A DNA stretch of 64,000 nucleotides from Pomphorhynchus laevis (taxonomy: Eukaryota > Acanthocephala > Palaeacanthocephala > Echinorhynchida > Pomphorhynchidae), in the NCBI GenBank assembly GCA_012934845.2, contig WNNJ02000802.1:78278-142277 (forward strand), read 5' to 3'. Position 1 is the first letter of the stretch, and each line of letters begins with the position of its first letter. This document shows, in pieces, positions 38,437 through 47,112 of this stretch. A model generated the notes under the pieces. That model saw only the letters and a list, made by a program, of their open reading frames with translations. It was not told the origin of the DNA and did no database searches. The position numbers and the translations under genes are program-made.

Positions 38437-41315
38437 ATGGTTTAGCGTCCGGGTTATTTGGATGTGTAAGGGGTGATAGGAATACTCCCAGAGGTATGTT
38501 GGGGCATTGTGAAATACTCCATGGTAATGTTCGCAGTCTTATATCGAAGATAGATGAACTGAGATATAGAGTTCAGTTAATTCGTCCTAAATTACTCGCT
38601 ATCACAGAATCATGGCTATATAGTGATATTATTGATAATGAAGTCTCCATCCCTGGTTATCTGGTTTTCCGCAGTGATCGTAAAAGTGGAAGAGGTGGAG
38701 GTGTTATTCTTTATGTGAGCAACGATGTGAAAGTAACTATTCTTAGCACTTCTTCTTCTAATAAAGTCGAAAGTTTGTGGTGTCGGGTAAAATTCATGCA
38801 TACCGCTCCGCTTGTTCTGGGGGTAGTATATCGTTCACCCTTGGCCGCCACAGATAAACTGATTGGGGAAGTAGAACTTTATTCTAAAGGTACCTCCAAT
38901 GTTTTAATACTTGGTGACTTGAATATGCCTTCGGTTGATTGGAATTCGTATACGGCTTTTCCTACTTGTGACCATGCTTCCTATGACCTTCTGGAGTGTA
39001 TCATCTATTGTGGTTTAACTCAGCATGTTCAAAATTACACTCGTTTTGCTAGTGACAGTAGATCTCTATTAGATGTATGTTTATCTTCGAACAGTGAGAT
39101 TATTAACGCTATCCGTTATGATGCCCCGATCGGTATGTCTGATCATTGCGTATTGATCATTAGGTTAAGGTTTCAAGAAGATACTCGAGGTCCGCGTGAA
39201 AATCAAGTGGTTAATGCTTTCAAAACCAACACAGGTGCAATTAAGTCAATACTTTCAACAGCTACCTGGCCAGATCCCGCTGTTGTTGGAGTACACGGCG
39301 CGTGGAATTACTTTCAGAGAACCTTAGAGTCGCTGCTTATTTTATTCTCTCCACTTAGAAGCAGGACACGTCGAAAAGATTCTCCCTGGTTCGATTCTGA
39401 GTTACGTTCAGCATTGAGGACTCGTAATTTGATCTTCAATCGCTACAAAGTTGGGGAGTGTAGTTATGATGTTTTTAAACAGGCAAGAAATTTATTCAAT
39501 TCATTGAAGAGAAAGAAGCGGTGTGCATTTGAGAATGCATTAGCTAACAAGTGTAAATACGATTTAAAGGTCCTTTTTCAGTACCTATCAAGCAGGGGAG
39601 CTGTTGATTCTTCGATTTGTCACTACTTCTATGACATTTCTGCGAATGACCTAGCTGAAGAGTTTGCGGCACACTATTGCACTTCAGTAGAGCCCGCAAA
39701 TGAACATCAAACTTTTTGTATGGAATCTAGTGTGCTGAACACTTACTCTGACACGTGTCTTGAGTTGGACCTTGACAATTTGATAACGCCAGCTAAAGTC
39801 TATTCCGAATTACGCCGTCTAAAAGCAAATAATTCAAGAGGTTGTGACTTACTACCTTCTGTTTATCTGCGCAGATTAGCAGGCTCAATTTGCGTTCCTC
39901 TCTGTGCAATTTTTCGCCAGTCAATCTTGGAAAGATCTCTTCCTAATGTGTGGAAGCAGTCAATTGTTCTTCCCTACTTCAAGAAGGGAGATCGCTCTTC
40001 CGTCGAGAATTATAGGCCGGTGAGCATTACCTGCATTTGCTGTAGAGTGTTGGAGAGGTTTGTGCATCGCTACATGGTTGAGTTTTTTCGTGTAGGAAAA
40101 ATTTTAGTCCCTAATCAGCACGGATTTCGGGAGGGTTATTCAACTGTTTCAAATTTGCTTGATGCTCATCTTGATTGGACAGCGAATAAGACACATTATA
40201 TCGATACAGACATTATATTCTTCGACTTTTCTAAAGCTTTTGATAGAGTAGATCATGGTCTACTTCTTCAGAAACTTGTCAATACTGGACTCCCAAACAT
40301 AATAGTTGATTGGATTAGAGAATTTCTTCGTGATCGTTGCTTTCGAGTACTTGTCGATTGGTCATTGTCTGTGTCTAGAGAATGTCATATTGGAGTACCT
40401 CAAGGTTCAGTTTTAGGTCCGCTTTTATTCAGCATTTATGTTAACGATTTGCCTGGGTGCATTCGCTCTCGATCATGTTTGTATGCAGATGACTTAAAAA
40501 TATGGCGGCCCATTCATTCATGTGAGGATGTTGATAATTTGCAAACTGACATAGATAATTTGGAGTTGTGGGCGGCGTTAAACAAGCTTGTGATAAATGT
40601 TTCGAAATGCAAACACATGCGTATTATTGGTAATGCTCGCAAGCAACTAACATCAGCTTGTTACACATATAAGGACTGTATTGTGGAAAGTGTCGATAGT
40701 TACAAAGATTTAGGAGTATGGGTTACCTCTAATTTATCAACCAAAAAGCACACTGATCAAGCTTGTGCCAACTCCAATAAAATGATAGGTATGATTCGAC
40801 GCGCGTTTGTTCGCGTTAATCCGACTGCTCTTCGGCCTCTGATTTTAGCACATGTATTGAGTAGACTTTTATATGCAGCTCCGGTTGTATACCCACGTAC
40901 TGTGCATGAACATAAGAAATCAGAGAGGGTACTTCGCAGGGCAACAAAGCTAGCACCAACGTTGGCGTCGCTGCCTTATGAAGACAGACTGAGATCATTA
41001 GGACTTGAGACCGTCACATGGACCCGTCGGTACATGGATATGTGCCTTGTTTGGCATTTATTCCAACGTCCTCATCACCCTCTTCGGAGTAGGGTTCAAC
41101 TACGTTGTTCAAATGTTCTTCGCGGTCATTCTTTAACTATTCGAAGAAACAGAGTACAGAAATTGGGCGCGATGCAATTTGATAGAAGAATTGTTGAGCT
41201 GTGGAACAACCTTGATGCAGACACCGTTGGATGCAGTTCACTTAGTGCTTTTAAAAGAAGACTACGAATGGATCAAGCAATGTTTCGTGTTGCATTTCCT
41301 TATTTTAAAAACTAA
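38349..41315 (+). CDS. LINE E ORF2: endonuclease-reverse transcriptase, intact
   Basis: 988 residues. Endonuclease: HGNVRS (Asn60), ITESW (Glu87), GRGGGVILYVS, VVYRSPL, LGDLNMPSVDW (Leu replaces the Phe of GDFN; the Asp and Asn are kept) and GMSDHCVLI. RT: NSRGCDLLPSVYL, NYRPVSITCICCRVLERF, QHGFREGYSTVSNLL, FFDFSKAFDRVDH, GVPQGSVLGPLL, YADD in CLYADDLKIWRP, and VSKCKHMRI. C-terminal RRATKLAPTLASL to VELWNNLDADTV. Starts in the -1 frame relative to ORF1, with an 88-bp overlap. All catalytic residues appear present, so RT function is plausible even though ORF1 is shifted. Confidence 0.92.
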   Translation: MAELEPTSHVASRAFCNRNGLVYSAYQSLNGLASGLFGCVRGDRNTPRGMLGHCEILHGNVRSLISKIDELRYRVQLIRPKLLAITESWLYSDIIDNEVSIPGYLVFRSDRKSGRGGGVILYVSNDVKVTILSTSSSNKVESLWCRVKFMHTAPLVLGVVYRSPLAATDKLIGEVELYSKGTSNVLILGDLNMPSVDWNSYTAFPTCDHASYDLLECIIYCGLTQHVQNYTRFASDSRSLLDVCLSSNSEIINAIRYDAPIGMSDHCVLIIRLRFQEDTRGPRENQVVNAFKTNTGAIKSILSTATWPDPAVVGVHGAWNYFQRTLESLLILFSPLRSRTRRKDSPWFDSELRSALRTRNLIFNRYKVGECSYDVFKQARNLFNSLKRKKRCAFENALANKCKYDLKVLFQYLSSRGAVDSSICHYFYDISANDLAEEFAAHYCTSVEPANEHQTFCMESSVLNTYSDTCLELDLDNLITPAKVYSELRRLKANNSRGCDLLPSVYLRRLAGSICVPLCAIFRQSILERSLPNVWKQSIVLPYFKKGDRSSVENYRPVSITCICCRVLERFVHRYMVEFFRVGKILVPNQHGFREGYSTVSNLLDAHLDWTANKTHYIDTDIIFFDFSKAFDRVDHGLLLQKLVNTGLPNIIVDWIREFLRDRCFRVLVDWSLSVSRECHIGVPQGSVLGPLLFSIYVNDLPGCIRSRSCLYADDLKIWRPIHSCEDVDNLQTDIDNLELWAALNKLVINVSKCKHMRIIGNARKQLTSACYTYKDCIVESVDSYKDLGVWVTSNLSTKKHTDQACANSNKMIGMIRRAFVRVNPTALRPLILAHVLSRLLYAAPVVYPRTVHEHKKSERVLRRATKLAPTLASLPYEDRLRSLGLETVTWTRRYMDMCLVWHLFQRPHHPLRSRVQLRCSNVLRGHSLTIRRNRVQKLGAMQFDRRIVELWNNLDADTVGCSSLSAFKRRLRMDQAMFRVAFPYFKN

Positions 41316-41405
41316 TTAATTTATTTACGAACTTATTGTGAGCCAGCTATTTGAGCTAATGCTCGTATGTTGTTGAATGTATAATAATTTTTTTTTTTGT
41401 TTTTT

Positions 41406-41472
41406 AATAATAATAATTTTTTTTTTTTTTTTTGTTAATATTTTTTTTATTATGTATAATAATAATAATAAT
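41406..41472. repeat. TAA microsatellites and T run next to the SINE 3' end
   Basis: TAA-type repeat 41406-41417, a 17-T run 41417-41433 (poly(A) on the minus strand), then AT-rich sequence and an ATA repeat 41455-41472. On the minus strand this is the SINE tail followed by poly(A) and TTA repeats. Confidence 0.9.
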
Positions 41473-41642
41473 GAAGAGTGAACCCGCTTCATCATCGGGT
41501 GCCCCTACGTCTTTCGACAACGCGATCTTGTGGCTTTGACGTGTGCTTACAGAGAAGTCAATAGAGAGTGCATGCTCGAGGTTTGAACCCCGTACATAGA
41601 GTTTGCAATGCACACGCCTCCACCATTCGGCCACGCGGGGCT
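41434..41642 (-). mobile_element. tRNA(Ser)-derived SINE
   Basis: The minus strand begins GCCCCGCGTGGCCGAATGG, with an A box (GTGGCCGAATGG, 41623-41634) matching tRNA-Ser, and a B box GGGTTCAAACC (41580-41590) about 33 nt on. A tRNA-unrelated body of about 100 nt ends CTCTTCATTATTATT, then an AT-rich tail and poly(A). The anticodon arm is not tRNA-like, so it is not a working tRNA gene. Pol III would drive transcription from the internal boxes. It sits in a TTA repeat chain with LINEs M1 and M2. Confidence 0.8.
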
Positions 41643-41684
41643 TAATAATAATAATAATTTTTTTTTTTTTTTTTTTTTTTTTTT
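41643..41684. repeat. TAA microsatellite and 27-T run at the M1 3' junction
   Basis: TAA repeat 41643-41657 and T27 (41658-41684). On the minus strand this is the M1 poly(A) tail followed by TTA repeats and then the SINE 5' end. Confidence 0.95.
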
Positions 41685-44201
41685 GAAGAGAAGATTTATT
41701 CAAGAAAAAAAAAGAAGTAAAATGTTCTACAAACTAGAAAAGTTTCTTGCACTGTCAAGCACATTGTCCCGACATATTACTCAACGGAGTGCAGCGGACT
41801 TGTAATGATGCTGCTCTTGCTAGCGCTAGTCCCGTTTTGATCCTCAAATCACGCATGCATTCGTTGTATGGCCGAGTAGATTTTATAGATTGACGCCTGC
41901 ATATTTGTCGTAGCACCTTTGAAGCTATTTCACCAGCTCCACCGTTAGCTGCAAAAATTATAGGAAAAAAACAAGCTCTTTCAAATCGTGATATACGTTC
42001 ACCGTATTTTCCGATTTTCCTTTGTTCGTGGTAGTGAAAGTGATTTTGTGGCATTGATGTTGAGTAGGACGAAGCAAGGTGATTGTAAACGCAAATGTCC
42101 AATAGGGACCGCTCCGAAATACTAAACAACCCATAGCAAGAAATATCTACTCTAGCGTTATGTTCCCTGGCTGTCGAATTTGTTGCGAATGTTACTCCGT
42201 CTGGAAGCGGTTGCAGTGTAGGTTCAAGAGAAACGGGGTCGCAAATCCCTTTTAGCTCTTTTGCAATTAGATCCCGAAGGAAGTTGTGTCGTATTATTGG
42301 CATACCACCGACCTTACATGAAAGAGAGTGACGGAGCTCAAACTTTGAACCGCATAAACATTGATCTGGTTGTTTCGGAGGCGTCCAACCATATCTTGTC
42401 GCTAGAGCGTCTTGAAATTGGAGCTTTGAGAGTCGATAACCATATGCTTCCATCGGTTTTGCAGACAACCATGTTGACGCACCACACGTAGCAGCAAATT
42501 TTAAAGCTTTTATAATATTGCTATCTTCCAATGTTTGTAATTTAATATTCCAAAAATTATTTCGTTGATTGTGAATATCCAAAGCGATTTGTTGCTGCTG
42601 TTGGGCCAACAAGGGGCCAAATGATGCATTGATCAGCGGTTGACACATTCGGCGCGAATTTTCGAATTCCAGATCAGATCCATCTTGAGGCAGAAAAATT
42701 CCCAAACCACCATACCGCAAAGGGATATTTAATATTGTTTTAAATCGATCTATATCGACGACGCCAGTTATCTTGGGAACAAGGCAGGATACTATGATTT
42801 TCGACAAGTTTGCGAATGCTTCTGAATAGACATGTATAGTTCGTTGTATGAAGTTCCAGCTGTGTTGTAGTGCTTGAGTCAGAGCGACGTAAGCCAAGTG
42901 AGGATCTTCGTCGGCTACTAGTATCAACCTCTCTATGCAAGTAGACCATTCATCTATTTTCCTTTTTATAAACATATTTGTATATGATTTTGTACCAATA
43001 GCTGAACCCAGTATCTCAATTCCATCAGTATTAATGCATAGGTTAGATTCTACGAAAATCGACCGGGCAACGCTAAGTATCTTATCGTGTACCAACATTC
43101 GGCACTTTTCTTCATTAAGATAAATCCAAAATCAGGACCGACTCGACGCACAGTATCCCAAATCGTCTTAAGGTCCTTCACACTTCCGATAATGTTAGAG
43201 TCATCCGCATACCAGCGATGTACAGTATTCGGGGCAGCCTTTGAAAGAACATTAATCAAGGGAAGAGACGCCGCGGCAAACGCAATCATGGAAAGCGGGT
43301 CACCTTGAGTGAATCCCTCTGATGATTCTAAAAAATCATTGTCGACAGTCAGTATATTAGGGCATTTGTAGATATTTCGTAGTATAGTGGATAAAGAAGG
43401 ACATATGAACTCTACATTGTTCAAAGCGACTAAACGATTTATGCGATTAAAAGCGTTGGATGCATCTAGTTGTAATATGCACAAGTCATCGCTACTATCA
43501 AAGAGTTCTCTTGTGGAATGAATTGCCATCTCAATACCACATCGTTGGCCAGAGCATAATTGAACACAACCAGCCACTTTCTGGATATCTTCCGAAATTC
43601 TTTTCGCCACAACTTTGCCTACTATTCTTCGAGAGACTTCACCTACTCCAATCGGTCGTACTCCTGGATTTTTATCTAGTGGAATTAGACGGCTTACTGT
43701 AAAGGCCTCAATGTCGCCGGGATTCAATTCGATGGTCGCTATAGTTATTGCGAAGTTGGCTAAGGATTCAGCAAGCCTATTAGAACTTTGACCAAAAGAG
43801 CATATCATACTCTTCCATGAAGATGCATTTACTCCAGAAGGCCCTGCTGCACCACGTGTAGATCTAGCGGCAGAACGAATATCTTCAGCATCTATTTTTA
43901 GGAAGCGAACAGGATGATGATCAGCAATGTTATCCAGTGGAGCTCTGAGTAAGACGTGTTTATTCGCAGGAATTGAATCAGGATGTAATTCCAACAATTT
44001 CTCCTTTACTGATTGACCGCTTGGCAAAGTGTCTTTAAGTCTGAACACCTGGTGCGATTTATTGGGATCTTTTAGTACTTGAATTGCGGCGTGTGTTTTT
44101 CCCGTTGTTAACAGTTTACTAAATAAGTTTATCCAGTTTTGATTCTTTTTTATTATTGGTAAACGATCGCGTGCCTCAGATTGAAGAATTCTTCCCTCAA
44201 C
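41685..44201 (-). mobile_element. RLE-type LINE M1 (R4/Dong-like), 5'-truncated
   Basis: Minus strand, from a TTA repeat at 44202 to a 27-base poly(A). Coding runs from VEGRILQSEARDRLP (5' end cut) through RT to a C-terminal restriction-like endonuclease. Flanked on both sides by TTA/TAA repeats, matching the microsatellite target known for Dong-type elements of the R4 clade. The clade call is inferred from target and architecture; no alignment was run. Confidence 0.8.
41755..44201 (-). pseudogene. M1 ORF: reverse transcriptase plus restriction-like endonuclease
   Basis: First segment 44201-43050: LLELHPDSIPA, RGAAGPSGVNASSWK, SRLIPLDKNPGVRPIGVGEV, QLCSGQRCGIEMAIHS, LDASNAFNRINR (first catalytic Asp), GFTQGDPLSMIAF and WYADDSNIIG (YADD). 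A frameshift near 43060-43098 separates it from 43098-41755: thumb, SRRM... GASTWLSAKPMEAYGYRL, CLCGSKFELRHSLSCKVGG (C-x-C ... H-x3-C finger), RHNFLRDL, then the nuclease DISCYGLF ... LLDICVYN ... EQRKIGKYGERI (Asp, Asp, Lys). One frameshift seen; otherwise well kept. Confidence 0.85.
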
Positions 44202-44234
44202 TAATAATAATAATAATAATTTTTTTTTTTTTTT
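44202..44234. repeat. TAA microsatellite and T run between M1 and M2
   Basis: TAA repeat 44202-44220 followed by about 15 T. On the minus strand this is the M2 poly(A) tail, six TTA units, then the M1 5' end. Confidence 0.95.
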
Positions 44235-45231
44235 AATATTATTTTTTATTATAAATATTATTACATTAATATAGGTTCCCGCAAATGGGCCTTAATTTAC
44301 AATTTTAAAGAAAAAAACCTCACCAAGCCAGTTTTAATATTCAAAAAGTCACTAAATTATTCTTCATTGATTAAACATAAATCCCTTTGAGGACGATTTA
44401 TAGCTGATCGAGCTCCACGGACACATCGAGAAGTCATCTTTGCAAGGATAACGCTGATGCCACTACGTAATCTGCTTATTTCATCGTTGTATGAGCTGTT
44501 ATGACTCCTTGCCATGGAGCCCGCGATTCTCTTTAACAGGATTGCCGCTTCCGTACCCGCCCCTCCGAGCATCGAAAATACTACGGGAATAAATGACGCA
44601 TGCTCTATGCTATTTACTCTCTCAAGATACTTCCTTTTCTTCCTTAGTTCATGATATTCGAAGCATGGTCCGATACTCTTACTGGAGTTAGAGGGAGCGT
44701 ATGCGTTGAACACGCAGATATCAAGGAAAGTACACTCCGTTCTGTCTCCAAAGATTCCGGAACATGATATGTCAAGTCTCGCTTCACGATCAATAGTTGT
44801 ACCGTAATTTTGGAAGCATATTTCATCATGCAGAGGGGATAGTTTTGGCTCGATTGCTACGTTACGACAACATTCAGATAATCTATTCGCTAGAAAATCA
44901 CGGACGGCATCGTGTCTCATTGATGGCAAGCCGCCTAAAGGGCACGAGAAAGTGTGTGATATCGAGTTTTGTTCTTTACATTGGCAGTATTTCGGTGATG
45001 AGGGATGGAGAAATCCGTATCTGGTGGCTAGTGCATCTTGAAAGACTGTATTACTTATTCTAGAAGAATAACTGTTTGTTGGGTATGTTGACAACCACGA
45101 AGATGATCCAGATACTGATGCATGCTCGATGGCATTCTTGAGAGTAGGGTCGACCTGATTTATAATGTCATTGTGATTCATCCTTTCCGCTTTTAAACGG
45201 TTAGCACGAATTTCTTTACATAATCTGTTTT
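44235..45231 (-). mobile_element. RLE-type LINE M2, 3' part only
   Basis: The 5' truncation point lies directly at a TTA repeat (45232-45248); the 3' end is poly(A) followed by TTA repeats. M2 and M1 are in the same orientation, head to tail. It differs enough from M1 in sequence to be a separate subfamily. Confidence 0.8.
44357..45230 (-). CDS. M2 ORF C-terminal part: restriction-like endonuclease domain
   Basis: Open from the truncation point to the stop at 44357: NRLCKEIRANRLKAERM, SGSSSWLSTYPTNSYSSRI, FQDALATRYGFL, CQCKEQNSISHTFSCPLGG (C-x-C ... H-x3-C), MRHDAVRDFLA, EPKLSPL, RLDISCSGIFG ... FLDICVFNAYAPSN ... ELRKKRKYLERV (Asp, Asp, Lys of the nuclease core) and a C-terminal MLGGAGTEAAILLKRI. 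The RT is absent, so it cannot transpose alone. The six Tyr codons at the very start of the open frame are translated microsatellite. Confidence 0.8.
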
Positions 45232-45248
45232 GATAATAATAATAATAA
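45232..45248. repeat. TAA microsatellite at the M2 5' end
   Basis: Five ATA units, then AAACGCATTT: the outer remnant of the original target repeat. Confidence 0.9.
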
Positions 45249-45679
45249 AACGCATTTAATCTTATTTGTCTATAATTTTTGGACATTCAATGTTACTTCA
45301 AACTCGATAAAACAAAATTAGTAAACTAATTCAAATTTTATATTCGAAATTTCAAGTATTTATACAAAATGTAACCAAAACGTGGTCACTTTCGGTTAAA
45401 AACGTACAAAATCCAAATTAGTTCGGATGTTATTACTTTTAACTTTTTAGATTATAATATAATCCTCTTTATATCTATTAGATTATATTAATTTATATAA
45501 ATTCCATATGTAGCAAAATTCAAGCAACAATATTATGTGATAGAAACTTATTAAATTACTTCAAGCCATCAAATCTATCAAATTTAGAAGAATTACGTTA
45601 TAGTGATTGATTAAAATATTAATTTTACACGTGTATACTGAAGAAATTATACGAAATATAATAAAATACATGTGGTCAA
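45249..45679. other. AT-rich, no gene seen
   Basis: No ORF, RNA gene or repeat recognised. Confidence 0.5.
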
Positions 45680-45845
45680 ATTCGTGGACTGCTTGTGTTC
45701 AACTTATACATCAAAGACTTGTCGGATATTCTTAAAAGCAACTGTCTAACTTTTGCTAATGATTTTAAATTCCAGAATCGAGTTATTTGTATTAATGGTG
45801 CAAATTTAAATTTAAATTCAAATTTGAATAATATCCATTAATATT
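45680..45845 (+). mobile_element. Short CR1-like RT relic
   Basis: The + strand reads LVFNLYIKDLSDILKSN, LTFANDFKFQN (equivalents of LLFNxYINDL and FADD-K in intact LINEs), then runs out in AT-rich sequence. The second Asp position keeps Asp but the first is Asn. Confidence 0.6.
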
Positions 45846-45869
45846 AAGTGATATAATTTTGCAATCACT

Positions 45870-46620
45870 GTTACAATTTAATTTTTTATGGCACTGCGCA
45901 TTACTTTAATCCTATTTATAAGCAACAGCAGAAAGCCAATACCTACGTTTCACTTTTCGGTCCTTTTAATGTTGGCTGACGATCATTCGACTCATCTGCT
46001 CTATTGACAATTAGTTTTAATGAAATACCTTCGTATTACATTTTTCAAATTTAATTAAAATAATTTCTGATTGTAAATTAAATCAGCATTGGTACGGGAA
46101 AGTATACCTTAAATTTGAAAGCCTACCTATTTTTGCAATTAATTATTATTAGCAAGCAATTCATCTAAAGTGTTTCCTAATTTTAAGTTAATATAATTGT
46201 GGAGTCATTGTTACGATTAATTTTTTTGATGTCACTTCACATTGCTTTAATCCTAACTATAAGCTAATAGTACACTTCACATTGCTTTAATCCTAATTAT
46301 AAGCTAATAGCAGTAAGCTACATTTTAGTATTGGTAAACCTCGTCAGCTACCGATCCAATAACTACATTTCACTTTTTTGATCCTTATTTAATGTTGTAT
46401 GACGATCACTCGACTCGTCTGTTTTTATTAGCAATTAGATTTAATTGGCAATTAAATCTTTTTATTAGTTTCCTATTGACGTTAACACTTCTATGTTCAA
46501 AGTCGCCACTAATCGGCTACTGATTCATTACCAAAGTTAAACGTTTCAGTATTTTTAATGTTGATTAACGATCACTCCATTCGTTTGCTAATTGACAATA
46601 AGATTAAATGTAATACTTTT
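45870..46620. repeat. Diverged local repeat array
   Basis: Three related blocks share TTTCACTTTT, TTTAATGTTG, GACGATCA-TTCGACTC and TTGACAATTAG-like words, at about 45950-46020, 46370-46450 and 46545-46610. CATTGCTTTAATCCTAA-type words precede them. An internal 40-bp duplication starts at 46233 and 46273. Non-coding; origin unknown. Confidence 0.65.
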
Positions 46621-46719
46621 GTTATATATTTTCACTTCATAATTCACAATTTCCCGGTTGAAGTATTCTCATTAATCTGATAACTAAATTACAATCTTAA
46701 TTAACAACAAAAATTTCTT

Positions 46720-47031
46720 GACAAGAAAAAAAAACAAATAATATACAAGATTTTTCCTGCCAAAAACTGGTCCGGATGTCGAATCGTAGAGGCAGTGCAC
46801 GAGTTAAACTACTCCTGACATCGCGATTCTGGGCGACAGACCAGACTTATCTTTCAGATACCCCAAGGCTGTCTTCGGCCAGTTTCGAGATTTGTTCTCT
46901 CCACCGGTATCTAGGTCTACCTCGAGGTCTCTTTTCACAAAGTCAGGCCTGGAAACCCTCAAAGGAAGGCGATCCATAGATATCCTCAGAACGTGTCCTA
47001 GCCATCTCAGCTGACTCTCTTCGAAGTCGTT
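46720..47031 (-). mobile_element. RTE/Rex3-like LINE, 3' part (continuation of 51281-53830)
   Basis: The minus strand reads ESQLRWLGHVLRISMDRLPL directly after the A3 tail, the usual C-terminal motif following the RT in RTE/Rex3-like ORFs, then degrades toward 46720. The other side of A3 ends with LSLRDKVRN, which precedes this motif in intact relatives, so A3 split one element. Confidence 0.8.
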
Positions 47032-47112
47032 AAAAAAAGGATTTATTTTAACGTGGCAAATGCGTGCCAGCGCACGCTTACATGACCACAAACAACAAAA
47101 CAAGACTGTGAA

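Larger units (their letters stand above)
36615..41400 (+). mobile_element. CR1-like LINE E, near-intact, full length
   Basis: 5' UTR with a 14-bp minisatellite, ORF1 (one homopolymer frameshift), intact ORF2 (38349-41315), 3' stem-loop 41341-41366 (GAGC-CAGCT-ATTTG-AGCTAAT-GCTC) and tail ATAATAA plus T runs. The 5' boundary may lie further left if the 116-bp units belong to it. Confidence 0.85.

Noticed and set aside
41434-41642. A functional tRNA-Ser gene
   Set aside because: A and B boxes are present but the anticodon arm and acceptor pairing are absent, and the unit carries a non-tRNA body and tail; it is a SINE.
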